Shown here one piece after another: positions 17,251 through 27,053 of a stretch of 64,000 nucleotides of DNA (position 1 is the stretch's first letter; every line of letters starts with the position of its first letter). The notes beneath the pieces are model-generated. The model made no database searches. It was not told the DNA's origin and was given only the letters and a program-made list of their open reading frames with translations. The translations under genes were made by a program, and so were the position numbers. This DNA comes from Agrobacterium larrymoorei (GTDB lineage Bacteria > Pseudomonadota > Alphaproteobacteria > Rhizobiales > Rhizobiaceae). The DNA is taken from assembly GCF_005145045.1 (NCBI RefSeq), contig NZ_CP039691.1, positions 1,438,001-1,502,000 on the forward strand, written 5' to 3'.

Positions 17251-19244
17251 ATGGCACTTCGAATCTCACGCATTAGTACCAAGCTCGCTTTGATGTCTGG
17301 AGCGGGCATCCTGCTTGCTGTCGCGACCTCCGTCACGAGCTGGTTTCTTTCTCACGCTGTTGACGGCGCGGTATCTGCCGGGCGGGTCCAGTCTGAAATT
17401 GCTCGCAACATGGTGGACATGAAAGCATCCCTCAGGGGCATCGAAATCGGTGTCGGCGAATTGCGACTGGCGACTTCGCCTTCAGAGATAGCGGAGGCCA
17501 AGGATTATGTGAACAAGCGGCATGAATCGGCTGTAAAATATCTCGAACTCGGCAGGTCGCAGATGCTGAGCGCTGCAAATCGGGAGCGGGCGCAAAAGCT
17601 GTCCGAACTCATCTCGCAGTATCTGGCAGGCGTCGATAAGCTTGCCGCCGGTCGTTCATCGAACGGGGATGTATCGGCGGGCTTGCCTGCCTTAAAGGCG
17701 ATTAGCGGCGAACTGGCAACGCTTGTCGATGAGATTATAACCGTCACCAAGGAAAGATCGGATACTGCGGATAAAGAACGTCGTGAGCTTCAAACGTTGG
17801 CCTCCACGATAACGGTAGTCCTTTCGACGCTGCTGGTTATTCTGATGATTGTGTCCGCCTTTTTTGGCCGCAGGGCAATTGCCACACCAATTTCCCGCAT
17901 TACCGACTGTATGAAGACGCTCGCCGGTGGCGATCTTTCAACGGCTGTGCCGCATGCGGACCAGAAGGACGAGATTGGCGAGATGGCGCAGGCCGTGCTG
18001 GTATTCAAGCAGAACGCGCTCAAGGTGCGCGATCTCAACGCGCAGGAAGCGGCTCTTCAGGAGCAGAATGCGGATTTGCAGAGCAACATAGCCCATGTCG
18101 TTTCTTCGGCAGCGGCGGGCGATTTCTCCGCGCGTATCAGCAAGCAGTATGACAATCCCGATCTCAACCGCTTTGCGCTGGCGTCAACGAACTCGTCATT
18201 TCGGTGGATCGCGGTATTGCCGAAACGAACAGGGTGGTTGCCGCACTGGCCGAGGGTGATCTGACCGAGTCCATGCATGGCGAATTCCGTGGCGTGTTCC
18301 TTGATTTGCAGAAGAACATGAATGCGACGATGGAAAGCCTGCGCGCTGTGATGAAGGAAGTTCGTGCCGCGGTGGACATGATCAAGAGCGGAGCGGGAGA
18401 ATTGCGCATCGCCTCTGACGATCTTTCCAAGCGCACGGAACAGCAGGCTGCTTCACTGGAAGAGACTGCGGCGGCACTCGAAGAAATCACCTCCGCCGTC
18501 AAAAGCTCCACCGATCGTTCCGCCGAGGCTTCGGCCATGGTGGGGCAGGCCAGAACCAGCACGGAGCAATCCAGCCAAGTGGTGAAGAATGCGATTGCGG
18601 CCATGGGGCGCATCGAACAGGCATCGGACGAAATCGGCAACATCATCAACGTCATCGATGAAATTGCATTTCAGACCAATCTTCTGGCGCTGAATGCTGG
18701 TGTGGAGGCCGCGCGTGCGGGCGAGGCCGGCAAGGGCTTCGCGGTGGTAGCACAGGAAGTGCGGGAGCTGGCGCAACGCTCCGCCACCGCAGCGAAGGAC
18801 ATCAAGACTTTGATCGTCCGTTCACGCACGGAGGTCAGTTCCGGCGTGTCTCTGGTTACGGAAACGGGTGATGCGCTGGAGACGATCAGAGGCCATGTCG
18901 GAAAGATCAACGATCACGTCCATTCGATTGCGACCGCCTCGCGCGAACAGTCGACCGGCCTGAGTGAGGTCAACGGCGCTGTGAACCAGATGGACCAGAC
19001 CACCCAGCAAAATGCGGCGATGGTGGAACAATCCACCGCGGCAACCAGCAAGCTGGCAGATGAGGCCGTCAACCTCGGCAATCTGGTTGCCCGGTTCAAG
19101 ACTGGGGCGGCAGATGTGGTTGCCGTGAAAGCGAGAGGTCCGAACCGACCGGCGCCCGCCGCTCATCCACGGCCAGTGGCTGCCGGTGGCGGCTATCATG
19201 GCAATGCGGCTGTCGCGCTGAAGAAGGAGTGGGAGGAGTTCTGA
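17251..19244 (+). pseudogene. Methyl-accepting chemotaxis protein, broken by a one-base frameshift
   Basis: The first frame (to 18264) gives an N-terminal transmembrane segment (MSGAGILLAVATSVTSWFL), a helical periplasmic sensor, a second transmembrane segment and a HAMP domain ending KQYDNPDLNRFAL. The second frame continues exactly where the family would: VNELVISVDRGIAETNRVVA, a second HAMP-like part, the signalling hairpin DEIAFQTNLLALNAGVEAAR and a C-terminal EWEEF, which resembles the CheR/CheB tether. Joining them needs one extra base near 18180 (CTGGCGTC where CTGGGCGTC would restore frame, a G lost from a G run). This is either a true phase-off mutation or a sequencing error. ATG 17251 is the preferred start; 17218 is possible. 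Confidence 0.85.
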
Positions 19245-19268
19245 CGAACTTCACCGTGAGCGTTGGGT

Positions 19269-19292
19269 AAGGCGGGTCGCACGACCCGCCTT
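19269..19292. terminator. Bidirectional terminator between the chemoreceptor and xthA
   Basis: An 11-bp perfect stem, AAGGCGGGTCG / CGACCCGCCTT with a 2-base CA centre, lies between two convergent genes. Confidence 0.75.
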
Positions 19293-19307
19293 ATCATCCG
19301 TTCTATC

Positions 19308-20105
19308 TCAGGCAACTGCCTGAAAATCGAAATAGCCGCAGACCGGCACATGGTCGGAAGGCTTTTCCCAGGCGCGGACGTGTTTCTCTATGGAAACCGA
19401 GTGCAGCTTGTCTGCGGCCTGCGAGGACAGCATCAGGTGGTCGATGCGGATGCCGTTGTTTTTCTGCCAGGCACCGGCCTGATAATCCCAGAATGTGTAG
19501 AGACCGGCAGCATCCGTCGTCGCGCGGGCGGCATCGGTAAGGCCGAGATTTTCCAGCCTGCGGAAGGCGGCGCGGGTCTGGGGCAGGAAGAGGGCATCTC
19601 CGGCCCAGACGCGCGGATCGTAGCAATCGAAGGGCTCGGGAATGACGTTGTAGTCACCGGCAAGAATGAGAGGTTCCTCCAGCAACAGGCGATCCTGCGC
19701 GAAACGGCTGAGCCGCTCCATCCATGCCAGCTTGTAGGGATATTTCACCGGATCGTCCGGCGGGTTGCCGTTTGGCAGATACAGCGAGCAGACGCGGATG
19801 ACGCCTCCTGCGACGGAAAAGACGCCTTCTATGAAGCGGGCCTGCTCATCGCTCTCATCCCCCGGCAGGCCGCGATTGACCTCGTCGGGACGGATTTTTG
19901 AGAGCAGGGCCACGCCGTTGAAGCCCTTCTGGCCGTGTGTTTCCACATGATAGCCGAGCGCCTCGATTTCCAGCCGCGGGAAATTCTCGTCAACGGATTT
20001 GATTTCCTGAAGGCAGGCAATATCGGGATCGGAATCCTTCAGCCACTCGCAGAGATTCTCGATGCGCGCCTTGACGCCGTTGATGTTCCAGGTGGCAATC
20101 TTCAT
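19308..20105 (-). CDS. xthA: Exodeoxyribonuclease III / AP endonuclease
   Basis: A 265-residue cytosolic DNA repair enzyme that cuts 5' of abasic sites and removes 3' blocking groups using Mg2+. Motifs of the exonuclease-endonuclease-phosphatase fold are complete: TWNINGVKAR (metal Asn), CLQEIK (Glu), SLYLPNG, GDYNVIPEP (Asp and Asn), RIDHLM and the final SDHVPV with the catalytic Asp-His. The ATG at 20105 has GAAGGA upstream. Length and motif order are typical. Confidence 0.96.
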   Translation of the reverse strand: MKIATWNINGVKARIENLCEWLKDSDPDIACLQEIKSVDENFPRLEIEALGYHVETHGQKGFNGVALLSKIRPDEVNRGLPGDESDEQARFIEGVFSVAGGVIRVCSLYLPNGNPPDDPVKYPYKLAWMERLSRFAQDRLLLEEPLILAGDYNVIPEPFDCYDPRVWAGDALFLPQTRAAFRRLENLGLTDAARATTDAAGLYTFWDYQAGAWQKNNGIRIDHLMLSSQAADKLHSVSIEKHVRAWEKPSDHVPVCGYFDFQAVA

Positions 20106-20186
20106 CGCAGGTTCCTTCTATCGAGGTACCTTTTACCCGATGCGAGGAGGAAAGCTACAGATTTCGGGCTTGCCAGACGTCTCTCT

Positions 20187-20211
20187 CATTCCTGTGACAA
20201 GCACAGGAATG
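20187..20211. repeat. Perfect 10-bp hairpin resembling the window's short palindromic repeats
   Basis: CATTCCTGTG (20187-20196) and CACAGGAATG (20202-20211) surround ACAAG. The outer TCAT...ATGATG and the 5-base loop resemble one half of the two-hairpin repeats found elsewhere in the window. It lies just downstream of erpA and could also act in its 3' end formation. Confidence 0.5.
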
Positions 20212-20225
20212 ATGGGCGGTGGGGA

Positions 20226-20555
20226 TTAGATCGAGAAACTCGTTCCGCAGCCGCAGCTTGCCACGGCGTTGGGGTTCTTAATCTGGAAGGACTGGCCGAG
20301 CAGGTTATCGACGAAGTCGATTTCGGAACCTGCCATATAGACCAGCGACATGCTGTCAATCAGCACCTTCGCTTCGCCGCGCGAGATGACGGTGTCGTCA
20401 TCGGTTGCGGCGCCGTCCAGATCGAACTTGTAGGAAAAGCCGGAACAGCCGCCGCCTTCGACGGACACGCGCAAAGCCTGTTTGCCTGCGTCGGATGCCA
20501 CGATCTGGGCGATTCGTTTTGCGGCGGATTCTGAGAGTGTGATGTCTGTGGTCAT
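20226..20555 (-). CDS. erpA: Iron-sulfur cluster insertion protein, ErpA/IscA type
   Basis: A 109-residue A-type carrier that passes Fe-S clusters to apo-enzymes in the cytosol. The three ligands are present: the cysteine in EGGGCSGFSY and the pair in the C-terminal SCGCGTSF. It starts ITLSESAAKRI, as the family does. ATG 20555 has GGAGAAAC upstream. It stands outside any isc/suf cluster, as ErpA usually does in alphaproteobacteria. Whether it is the ErpA or the IscA orthologue cannot be settled from the motif alone. Confidence 0.93.
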   Translation of the reverse strand: MTTDITLSESAAKRIAQIVASDAGKQALRVSVEGGGCSGFSYKFDLDGAATDDDTVISRGEAKVLIDSMSLVYMAGSEIDFVDNLLGQSFQIKNPNAVASCGCGTSFSI

Positions 20556-20731
20556 GTCGTTTCTCCAACCGGGGTCAAGAACCGGAGAGCAAAGCTCTGT
20601 GCAAGACCGATTATAAACCAGTCAAATTAGGCGTCTATAGCATTACCTCGAGCCAAACAGCTTTGCGGCAACCTTCGCGATAGGTATGAAGGGTAAGTGA
20701 AAAGGTCAATGGCCATATGGCAGGACAAGTA

Positions 20732-21949
20732 ATGATTATCGATCAGCGTGCATTGGGTTTTGGCAGCGGAGAAAGAGCGGTGTACGCCGCCGATCCATGG
20801 ACGACGCGCGGGCGTCTGTTTCCTGAAGCGTCCAGCCTTACGCGATCCGATTTTCAGCGTGATCGCGACCGCATCGTCCACACCACCGCCTTTCGCCGTC
20901 TGAAGCACAAGACGCAGGTCTTCATCAGCCCGGATGGCGACCATTACCGCACCCGGCTGACCCATACAGTCGAAGTGGCGCAGATTGCGCGGGCGCTGGC
21001 GCGTGCCCTGAAGCTGGATGAGGATCTGGCGGAAGGCGTGGCGCTGGTTCACGATTTCGGCCACACTCCATTCGGCCATACGGGAGAGGACGCGCTGGAC
21101 GCTGTTCTGAAGCCCTATGGCGGGTTCGATCACAATGCCCAGTCTCTGCGCATCGTCACCAAGCTGGAGCGTCGTTACGCGGAATATGACGGTATCAACC
21201 TGACATGGGAAACGCTGGAAGGGCTGGTGAAGCATAACGGGCCGCTGCTGGACAAGGCCGGGCAGGGCACGCACGGCCCGGTGCCGCTGCCGATCACGGA
21301 TTATTGTCAGCTTCAGGACCTTGAAATCGACACCTTCGCAAGCCTCGAGGCGCAGGTGGCGGCGATTGCGGACGACATTGCCTATAATACGCATGACATC
21401 GATGACGGTCTGCGCGCGGGCTATCTGACCTTCGAGATGCTGGAGGAGGTGCCTTTTCTTTCTGGGCTGATGGCGGAAGTGCGGGCAAAATATCCCAATC
21501 TCGATGACGACCGTTTCGCCCATGAGATCATGCGCCGCCAGATTACACGCATGGTGGAAGACGTTATCGGCGTTGCGCAGCACAATCTCGATCTGCTCAA
21601 ACCTAAGAGCGCAGCGGATGTTCGTGCCGCAGACCGGACGGTCGCTACTTTCTCGCCGGAGATGGCTGAAACCGACAAGCAGATCAAGAAGCTGCTGTTC
21701 GGCCACATTTATCGCCACCCGGAAATCATGCGCATTCGCGCAGGTGCCACGCAGATCGTGACCGACCTTTTCCACCGTTACATGGAAACGCCAGCGGAGA
21801 TGCAGAGCCACTACTGGGTGGACAGCATTCCGGGCATGAGCGAAGCGGCAAGAGCGCGCCATGTGGGCGATTATCTTGCGGGAATGACAGATAGTTATGC
21901 ACTGAAGGCGCACCAGCGGCTGTTTGACCATACACCGGATTTGAGATAG
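20732..21949 (+). CDS. dgt: Deoxyguanosinetriphosphate triphosphohydrolase-like protein
   Basis: A 405-residue HD-domain enzyme that would release triphosphate from dGTP or other dNTPs and help set nucleotide pools. The HD signature is clear: [13 protein letters not shown], then [15 protein letters not shown] carrying the metal-binding His-Asp pair, with a further [10 protein letters not shown] segment. ATG 20732 has AGGA six bases upstream; the in-frame ATG at 20717 adds five residues with a worse site. It is followed by argS after a palindromic spacer, an arrangement shared with many rhizobia. Substrate preference is unknown. Confidence 0.92.
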   Translation: MIIDQRALGFGSGERAVYAADPWTTRGRLFPEASSLTRSDFQRDRDRIVHTTAFRRLKHKTQVFISPDGDHYRTRLTHTVEVAQIARALARALKLDEDLAEGVALVHDFGHTPFGHTGEDALDAVLKPYGGFDHNAQSLRIVTKLERRYAEYDGINLTWETLEGLVKHNGPLLDKAGQGTHGPVPLPITDYCQLQDLEIDTFASLEAQVAAIADDIAYNTHDIDDGLRAGYLTFEMLEEVPFLSGLMAEVRAKYPNLDDDRFAHEIMRRQITRMVEDVIGVAQHNLDLLKPKSAADVRAADRTVATFSPEMAETDKQIKKLLFGHIYRHPEIMRIRAGATQIVTDLFHRYMETPAEMQSHYWVDSIPGMSEAARARHVGDYLAGMTDSYALKAHQRLFDHTPDLR

Positions 21950-21974
21950 GCAGCGGGCAACCGCGGAGCCCAAA

Positions 21975-22019
21975 GCATGTCTCCCGAAAGTGGTCGCCGG
22001 TTTCGGAACAAGGACATGC
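21975..22019. repeat. Nested palindromic repeat of Rhizobiales type
   Basis: Outer arms GCATGTC (21975-21981) / GACATGC (22013-22019) enclose inner arms CCGAAA (21984-21989) / TTTCGG (22001-22006). This order matches a short intergenic repeat widespread in Rhizobiales genomes, recalled from memory. It lies in the dgt-argS gap. Confidence 0.6.
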
Positions 22020-22063
22020 ACGGACAAAGCCCGGATATGAACCAAAGCCCTTCGCGCAGGTAG

Positions 22064-23827
22064 ATGATGATGAACCTTTTTGCCGATTTCGACGCACGAA
22101 TCAAAAACGCTCTCGAGACCATCGATCTCGTGAAAGCCAATCGCGATGCCGTCGATTTTGGCCGAATTACCGTGGAATCTCCCCGCGACCCGAGCCATGG
22201 CGACGTTGCCACCAATGCTGCAATGGTGCTGGCAAAGCCACTTGGCACCAATCCACGCGCGCTGGCGGAACTCATCGTTCCAGCGCTTGAGCAGGATGCG
22301 GATGTGGATAGCGTCAATGTTGCCGGTCCCGGCTTCATCAATATCCGCGTCTCCGTCGGTTACTGGCAGCGCCTGCTGGCTGGCATGATCAGCGAGGGCA
22401 CGGATTTCGGCCGCTCCAAAATGGGCGATGGCAAGAAGATCAACGTCGAATATGTCTCGGCAAACCCGACGGGCCCCATGCATGTCGGTCACTGCCGCGG
22501 CGCGGTCGTTGGCGATACGCTGGCAAACCTTCTGGGCTTTGCCGGCTATGACGTGACCAAGGAATATTACATCAATGACGCCGGTTCGCAGATCGATGTC
22601 CTGGCGAAGTCCGTCTTCCTGCGCTACCGCGAAGCCTTGGGCGAAGACGTCGGCACCATTCCGCCGGGTCTCTATCCGGGCGATTATCTGGTACCTGTCG
22701 GCCAGGCGCTGGCAGATGAGTTCGGCATCAAGCTGCGCGCCATGCCGGAAGAGCAGTGGCTGCCGATCATCAAGGATAAGGCCATCGACGCGATGATGGC
22801 GATGATCCGTCAGGATCTCGAAGCGCTGAACGTCAAGCACGACGTGTTCTATTCCGAGCGCACGCTGCATGCGGGCAATGCGGGTCCAATCCTATCGGCT
22901 ATCAACGACCTGACCTTCAAGGGCCACGTCTATAAGGGCACGCTGCCGCCGCCGAAGGGTGAGGTTTCCGAGGATTGGGAAGACCGCGAGCAGACGCTAT
23001 TCCGCTCCACCGAGGTAGGCGACGACATGGACCGTCCGCTGATGAAATCGGACGGCACCTATACTTACTTTGCTGCGGACGTTGCCTACTTCAAGGACAA
23101 GTATGATCGCGGCTTTGGCGAGATGATCTACGTTCTGGGTGCCGACCACGGCGGCTATGTGAAGCGGCTTGAGGCGGTTGCACGCGCCGTTTCCGAGGGT
23201 AAGTCTAAACTCACGGTTTTGCTGTGCCAGCTGGTCAAGCTGTTCCGGGATGGTGAGCCGGTCAAGATGTCCAAGCGCTCCGGTGACTTTGTCACATTGC
23301 GGGACGTCGTGGACGAAGTCGGGCGCGATCCGGTGCGATTCATGATGCTGTATCGGAAGAATTCCGAGCCGCTGGACTTCGATTTTGCAAAAGTAACGGA
23401 GCAATCGAAAGACAATCCGGTATTTTATGTGCAATATGCGCATGCACGCTGCAAATCAGTATTCCGGCAGGCAAAAGAGGCGTTTCCGGGCTTGGAAACT
23501 CCCGTTTTCGACCTCGCTTCGAAGTCTGCTTTGATCAGTGATGTCAATGAGTTGCAGTTGATTGCTAAACTGGCGGAATATCCGCGTCTGATCGAGTCTG
23601 CGGCACAGAATCACGAGCCGCATCGCTTGGCATTTTATCTTTATGATTTGGCCAGTTCCTTCCACGGACACTGGAACAAAGGTAAAGATCAGCCGGAATT
23701 ACGTTTTGTTAACGATAAAAACCGAGAATTGAGCGTTGCCAGACTAGGGCTGGTGAGTGCTGTCGCAAATGTACTCAAGTCGGGACTGACGCTTTTGGGA
23801 GCGGATGCGCCTGACGAGATGCGATGA
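22064..23827 (+). CDS. argS: Arginyl-tRNA synthetase
   Basis: A 587-residue class I synthetase that charges tRNA-Arg. The N-terminal Add1 domain is followed by [20 protein letters not shown] with the HIGH-type HVGH, then the AINDAGSQ-like YYINDAGSQ segment, [12 protein letters not shown], and [12 protein letters not shown] in the KMSKS position. The C-terminal DALR anticodon-binding domain ends the protein. Three consecutive ATG codons (22064, 22067, 22070) are possible starts; the conserved part begins [11 protein letters not shown] at 22070. The next gene, encoding the SPOR protein, follows after 52 bp. Confidence 0.97.
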   Translation: MMMNLFADFDARIKNALETIDLVKANRDAVDFGRITVESPRDPSHGDVATNAAMVLAKPLGTNPRALAELIVPALEQDADVDSVNVAGPGFINIRVSVGYWQRLLAGMISEGTDFGRSKMGDGKKINVEYVSANPTGPMHVGHCRGAVVGDTLANLLGFAGYDVTKEYYINDAGSQIDVLAKSVFLRYREALGEDVGTIPPGLYPGDYLVPVGQALADEFGIKLRAMPEEQWLPIIKDKAIDAMMAMIRQDLEALNVKHDVFYSERTLHAGNAGPILSAINDLTFKGHVYKGTLPPPKGEVSEDWEDREQTLFRSTEVGDDMDRPLMKSDGTYTYFAADVAYFKDKYDRGFGEMIYVLGADHGGYVKRLEAVARAVSEGKSKLTVLLCQLVKLFRDGEPVKMSKRSGDFVTLRDVVDEVGRDPVRFMMLYRKNSEPLDFDFAKVTEQSKDNPVFYVQYAHARCKSVFRQAKEAFPGLETPVFDLASKSALISDVNELQLIAKLAEYPRLIESAAQNHEPHRLAFYLYDLASSFHGHWNKGKDQPELRFVNDKNRELSVARLGLVSAVANVLKSGLTLLGADAPDEMR

Positions 23828-23879
23828 CATACTCACCATTATTTGCTCACAATACGCTGGCAAGAGCTGTGATGCGTAG

Positions 23880-26800
23880 ATGGTGGAACACGTAATGGTC
23901 GAAAAAAATGTCGCGTATAACCGGGATAACCGGGGAGAAGAATTCGCCGACAACGATCCTTTGGCGCAATTGGCACGTCTCGTTGCCGAAGAGGATCGTC
24001 CTTCCCACGTCGCACCTCCCGCTGCGCAGCAAGCTGCTTCGCCGGGAATGCGCCGGGAACCCGAATTCAATCTGGAAGATGAGCTTCTTCGCGAATTCGC
24101 GATCTACGATTCGCCTCGTCATGAGCCGATCCAGCTGGATGCGGCCAATGACGTGCGCTCGCCGGTGCCCGCAAACGAGTTCATGCAGCGTGTCGAATCG
24201 GTCTTTTCGCGCCGCGAGCCGGAGCTTGAGCCAGTTGCCCAACAGCATAATGCCCCTGTAGAGCGGGAAGAGTACCTGATCCCGGAGCATGCTGCCCCAG
24301 TCGAATATTCCGATCTGCGCGATGATTTCAGCGATGACCCGGATTCCGTTGCCGCCGTTTTCGATGTGAACCATCGCAATGCCGTGCCGGACGTTCATGA
24401 GCCAGCGCATCACGTTGCGCCGGAGCCGGTCGAGCCAGCACCTGTTGCCGCAGAACCGATTGCGCCGCAGGCTGTTCACCATGCTTACGAGGAGCCTGCT
24501 GCTCCCCAGTATCAAGAACCTCAGTATCACGACCTTCAATATCAGGATTACGTCGAGCCAGCCCCGGTTGCCCATGTGCAGCAGCCCGATTGGGAGCGCA
24601 TGGCGGAGACCTCCGGTGAGGCGGCTATCGATCTTGCCAGCGAACTGGAACTGTCCGTTGCGGAAGAAGCGCCGGTGGCCGCCCAGCCGCAGCCGCCATC
24701 CATCCGCCGGTCTTCGCTGGAATTCTCCAGCCTTCGACTGCCTCTCGCCAATTTCGGCACCACGCGTGCAACGCCTGTGGCGCCAAAGCCGGTTCAGGCG
24801 GAAGCGGTTGCCGCACCAGTCGTGGCCGCGCCTGTTCAGCCGGTTGAAGCGTCGGTCGATCATGTCGAGCCTGTGCTGCCTGCCGGTCAGAAAATGTCCG
24901 TCATGGATGAGCTTATCTATGACGTGGCACGTTACGAGATCAGCAACAAGAATGTGAGCGCTGCGGCACCTGTCGCGCATATGGAACCTGTGGCGACTGC
25001 CGCTCCGGTTCTGCCGGTTGTCGAGCCCGTGGCCAAGGCGGCTCCGGCACCGATGCCAGCACCGGTTCGTGCAGAGCCTGCGTTCGAAGCGCCCGCCGCC
25101 AAGGTCGAGCCTGCCGTCGATGATTTCGACGCCTTCAAGGATGAGGATTTCGAGCTGGCGCTGGACGATATCGACTTCGATATCGATCTTTCCGAAATCG
25201 CCAATATCGATGTTGCGCCGGCCCCGGTTGCCGCTAAGCCTGCCCCGGTTGCGCAAGCCCCCATCGTTGCTCAGGCACCGGTTCAGCCACGCCCGGTCGT
25301 AACGCCGACTGTTGCGAACCCGATGCCCGTTGCTGCGGCACCAATTGCGCCGCGTCCTCAGCCGCCAGTGCAGCCGGTTCCCCAGCCCGTTGCCGAGCGT
25401 CCCCGTCAGGAAGAGCGCCGTCCAGCGGCTCCTGTTCCTGCCGCGCCGGTCGCCTCGCTGGAAAGCCTGCCCTTCGATCCGTCGCAGATCGGTGAGACCG
25501 AAGATGCGCCTGAAGCCATCACCGAGATGGATGTGCCTGAACTGCCGGTCGGCGTATTCGAGCCGAAGCCAGTGCCGCGTCGCCACGAGGAAGATCTCGA
25601 TATCGACACCGAACTTGCGACCCTGTTTTCGCCTGCCATGTCCGGCGGTCTGGATCGCAATAAGAATGCGGAAGCCCGTGCAGCCGCTGCCCGCCAGCCG
25701 CAGCCGACGCAGGATGAAGTCGATGAATTCGAGCGCGCGCTCGAGCAGGACTTCCGTCGCAGCATGCAGGAAGCGGCTGAAAACCGCACCAGCACGCAGA
25801 CCCGCATCGCGCCAACCGATATCGAACAGGTTCGTTATTCGGATGAAGAGCGCGGCAACGGTGCGCGCCGCTGGTTCGTGCCGATGGCTGCTGCCGTCGG
25901 TCTCGTTCTCATCGGTGGCGGTACTTACGCGCTGATGTTCGGTGGCTCTTCGGGCGCCGGTTCCAACGGTGCGCCGGTCATCATCTCCGCCGATAACGAG
26001 CCTACGAAGGTCGTTCCGGAAAATCCGGGTGGACGCGTGGTTCCGAACCAGGACAAGGCGGTCTACGACCGTGTTGCAGGCGGCGCTCCTTCCGATCCGA
26101 AGCAGCCTTCGCTGATTTCCACCAATGAAGAGCCTGTCGATGTCGTCCAGCGCACGCTCATTCCAGAGCAGTTGCCGATGGAAGACGAGGGCGATCAGAT
26201 GCAGGGTGCTGCGTCCACCCCTGTTGGCGAGACGGAAGACCCACGCCTGCTTTCGCGCAATGGCGAGACGCAGACGGCGGAAAACAACAGCAACAATTCC
26301 GGTTCGAATGTTTCGCCCCGCAAGGTGCGCACCATGATCGTGAAGCCGGATGGTACGCTGGTTGCGCAGGAAGTTCCGGCTCCTGCCGCACAACAGGCTC
26401 CACATCAGGACAAGGTCGAGGAACTGGCAGCACCCGCAGCGGGTCGTCCTGCTGAGGCCGCGCCTGCCGTGATCTCCGCGTCCCGTGTTCCGGTCGCGCC
26501 TGCCCAGCAGACGCCCCCGCCAGCCGCCCATGCAGCGCCTGCGCAGGCCCAGAACCAGACTGCTGCTCCGCTTCCGGCTGCCCGCCCATCGGCCCAGCCT
26601 GCCAATGTGGTTGCGACCGTTACCAATCAGGGCAATGTCCGTCCGGCGCCGCCATCTCAGCCAGCACAGGAAACGGCTGCTGCTCCGACAGCGACGACCA
26701 ACGCGTCTTCCGCCGGTGGTTACTACATCCAGATCGCATCTCTGCCGAGCCAGGCGGATGCCCAGCGTTCCTACCAGAACATGTCCAACAAGTTCGCCTC

Positions 26801-26957
26801 CGTCATCGGCGGTCGTGGCGTGGACATCAAGGCTGCGGAAATTGCTGGCAAGGGCACATTCTACCGCGTTCGCATCCCGGCTGGCGACAAGAACGAAGCC
26901 GCAGCACTCTGCGAACGCTTCCGCTCCGCTGGCGGCAGCTGCCTCATCGCCCGCTGA
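23880..26957 (+). CDS. Large SPOR-domain membrane protein (FtsN-like layout)
   Basis: A 1025-residue bitopic protein. Residues 1 to about 660 are cytoplasmic, acidic and Pro/Ala/Val-rich, probably disordered, with repeated AAPV/EPVA-type segments. One transmembrane helix follows (about 663-683, FVPMAAAVGLVLIGGGTYAL), then a periplasmic linker, and a SPOR domain occupies the last 80 residues (GYYIQIASLPSQADAQRSY to SCLIAR). SPOR domains bind glycan strands stripped of stem peptides at the division site. The placement beside nagZ, a peptidoglycan recycling gene, fits a cell-wall role. The cytoplasmic arm is far longer than that of E. coli FtsN. An ATG at 23895 is an alternative start. Confidence 0.85.
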   Translation: MVEHVMVEKNVAYNRDNRGEEFADNDPLAQLARLVAEEDRPSHVAPPAAQQAASPGMRREPEFNLEDELLREFAIYDSPRHEPIQLDAANDVRSPVPANEFMQRVESVFSRREPELEPVAQQHNAPVEREEYLIPEHAAPVEYSDLRDDFSDDPDSVAAVFDVNHRNAVPDVHEPAHHVAPEPVEPAPVAAEPIAPQAVHHAYEEPAAPQYQEPQYHDLQYQDYVEPAPVAHVQQPDWERMAETSGEAAIDLASELELSVAEEAPVAAQPQPPSIRRSSLEFSSLRLPLANFGTTRATPVAPKPVQAEAVAAPVVAAPVQPVEASVDHVEPVLPAGQKMSVMDELIYDVARYEISNKNVSAAAPVAHMEPVATAAPVLPVVEPVAKAAPAPMPAPVRAEPAFEAPAAKVEPAVDDFDAFKDEDFELALDDIDFDIDLSEIANIDVAPAPVAAKPAPVAQAPIVAQAPVQPRPVVTPTVANPMPVAAAPIAPRPQPPVQPVPQPVAERPRQEERRPAAPVPAAPVASLESLPFDPSQIGETEDAPEAITEMDVPELPVGVFEPKPVPRRHEEDLDIDTELATLFSPAMSGGLDRNKNAEARAAAARQPQPTQDEVDEFERALEQDFRRSMQEAAENRTSTQTRIAPTDIEQVRYSDEERGNGARRWFVPMAAAVGLVLIGGGTYALMFGGSSGAGSNGAPVIISADNEPTKVVPENPGGRVVPNQDKAVYDRVAGGAPSDPKQPSLISTNEEPVDVVQRTLIPEQLPMEDEGDQMQGAASTPVGETEDPRLLSRNGETQTAENNSNNSGSNVSPRKVRTMIVKPDGTLVAQEVPAPAAQQAPHQDKVEELAAPAAGRPAEAAPAVISASRVPVAPAQQTPPPAAHAAPAQAQNQTAAPLPAARPSAQPANVVATVTNQGNVRPAPPSQPAQETAAAPTATTNASSAGGYYIQIASLPSQADAQRSYQNMSNKFASVIGGRGVDIKAAEIAGKGTFYRVRIPAGDKNEAAALCERFRSAGGSCLIAR

Positions 26958-26975
26958 TTGCGATGTGTGATTTTA

Positions 26976-27011
26976 AAAGCCGGGATGGTTTTGCCGTCCC
27001 GGCTTTTTTTA
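26976..27011 (+). terminator. Intrinsic terminator after the SPOR gene
   Basis: GCCGGGA (26980-26986) pairs with TCCCGGC (26998-27004), followed by seven T. It precedes the nagZ start by about 40 bp, so nagZ probably has its own promoter or relies on readthrough. Confidence 0.9.
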
Positions 27012-27053
27012 TGAGGGGTACTCCCCTCGAAGTATTTCCACAGGACCCACAAC

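Noticed and set aside
20627..22870. 747-residue open frame opposite dgt and argS
   Set aside because: It spans two real genes on the other strand and has the same His/Arg-rich character as other shadows.
23847..26531. 894-residue open frame opposite the SPOR gene
   Set aside because: The composition (Arg/Gly/Asn/His) mirrors the Ala/Pro/Val-rich codons of the real gene; no motif.
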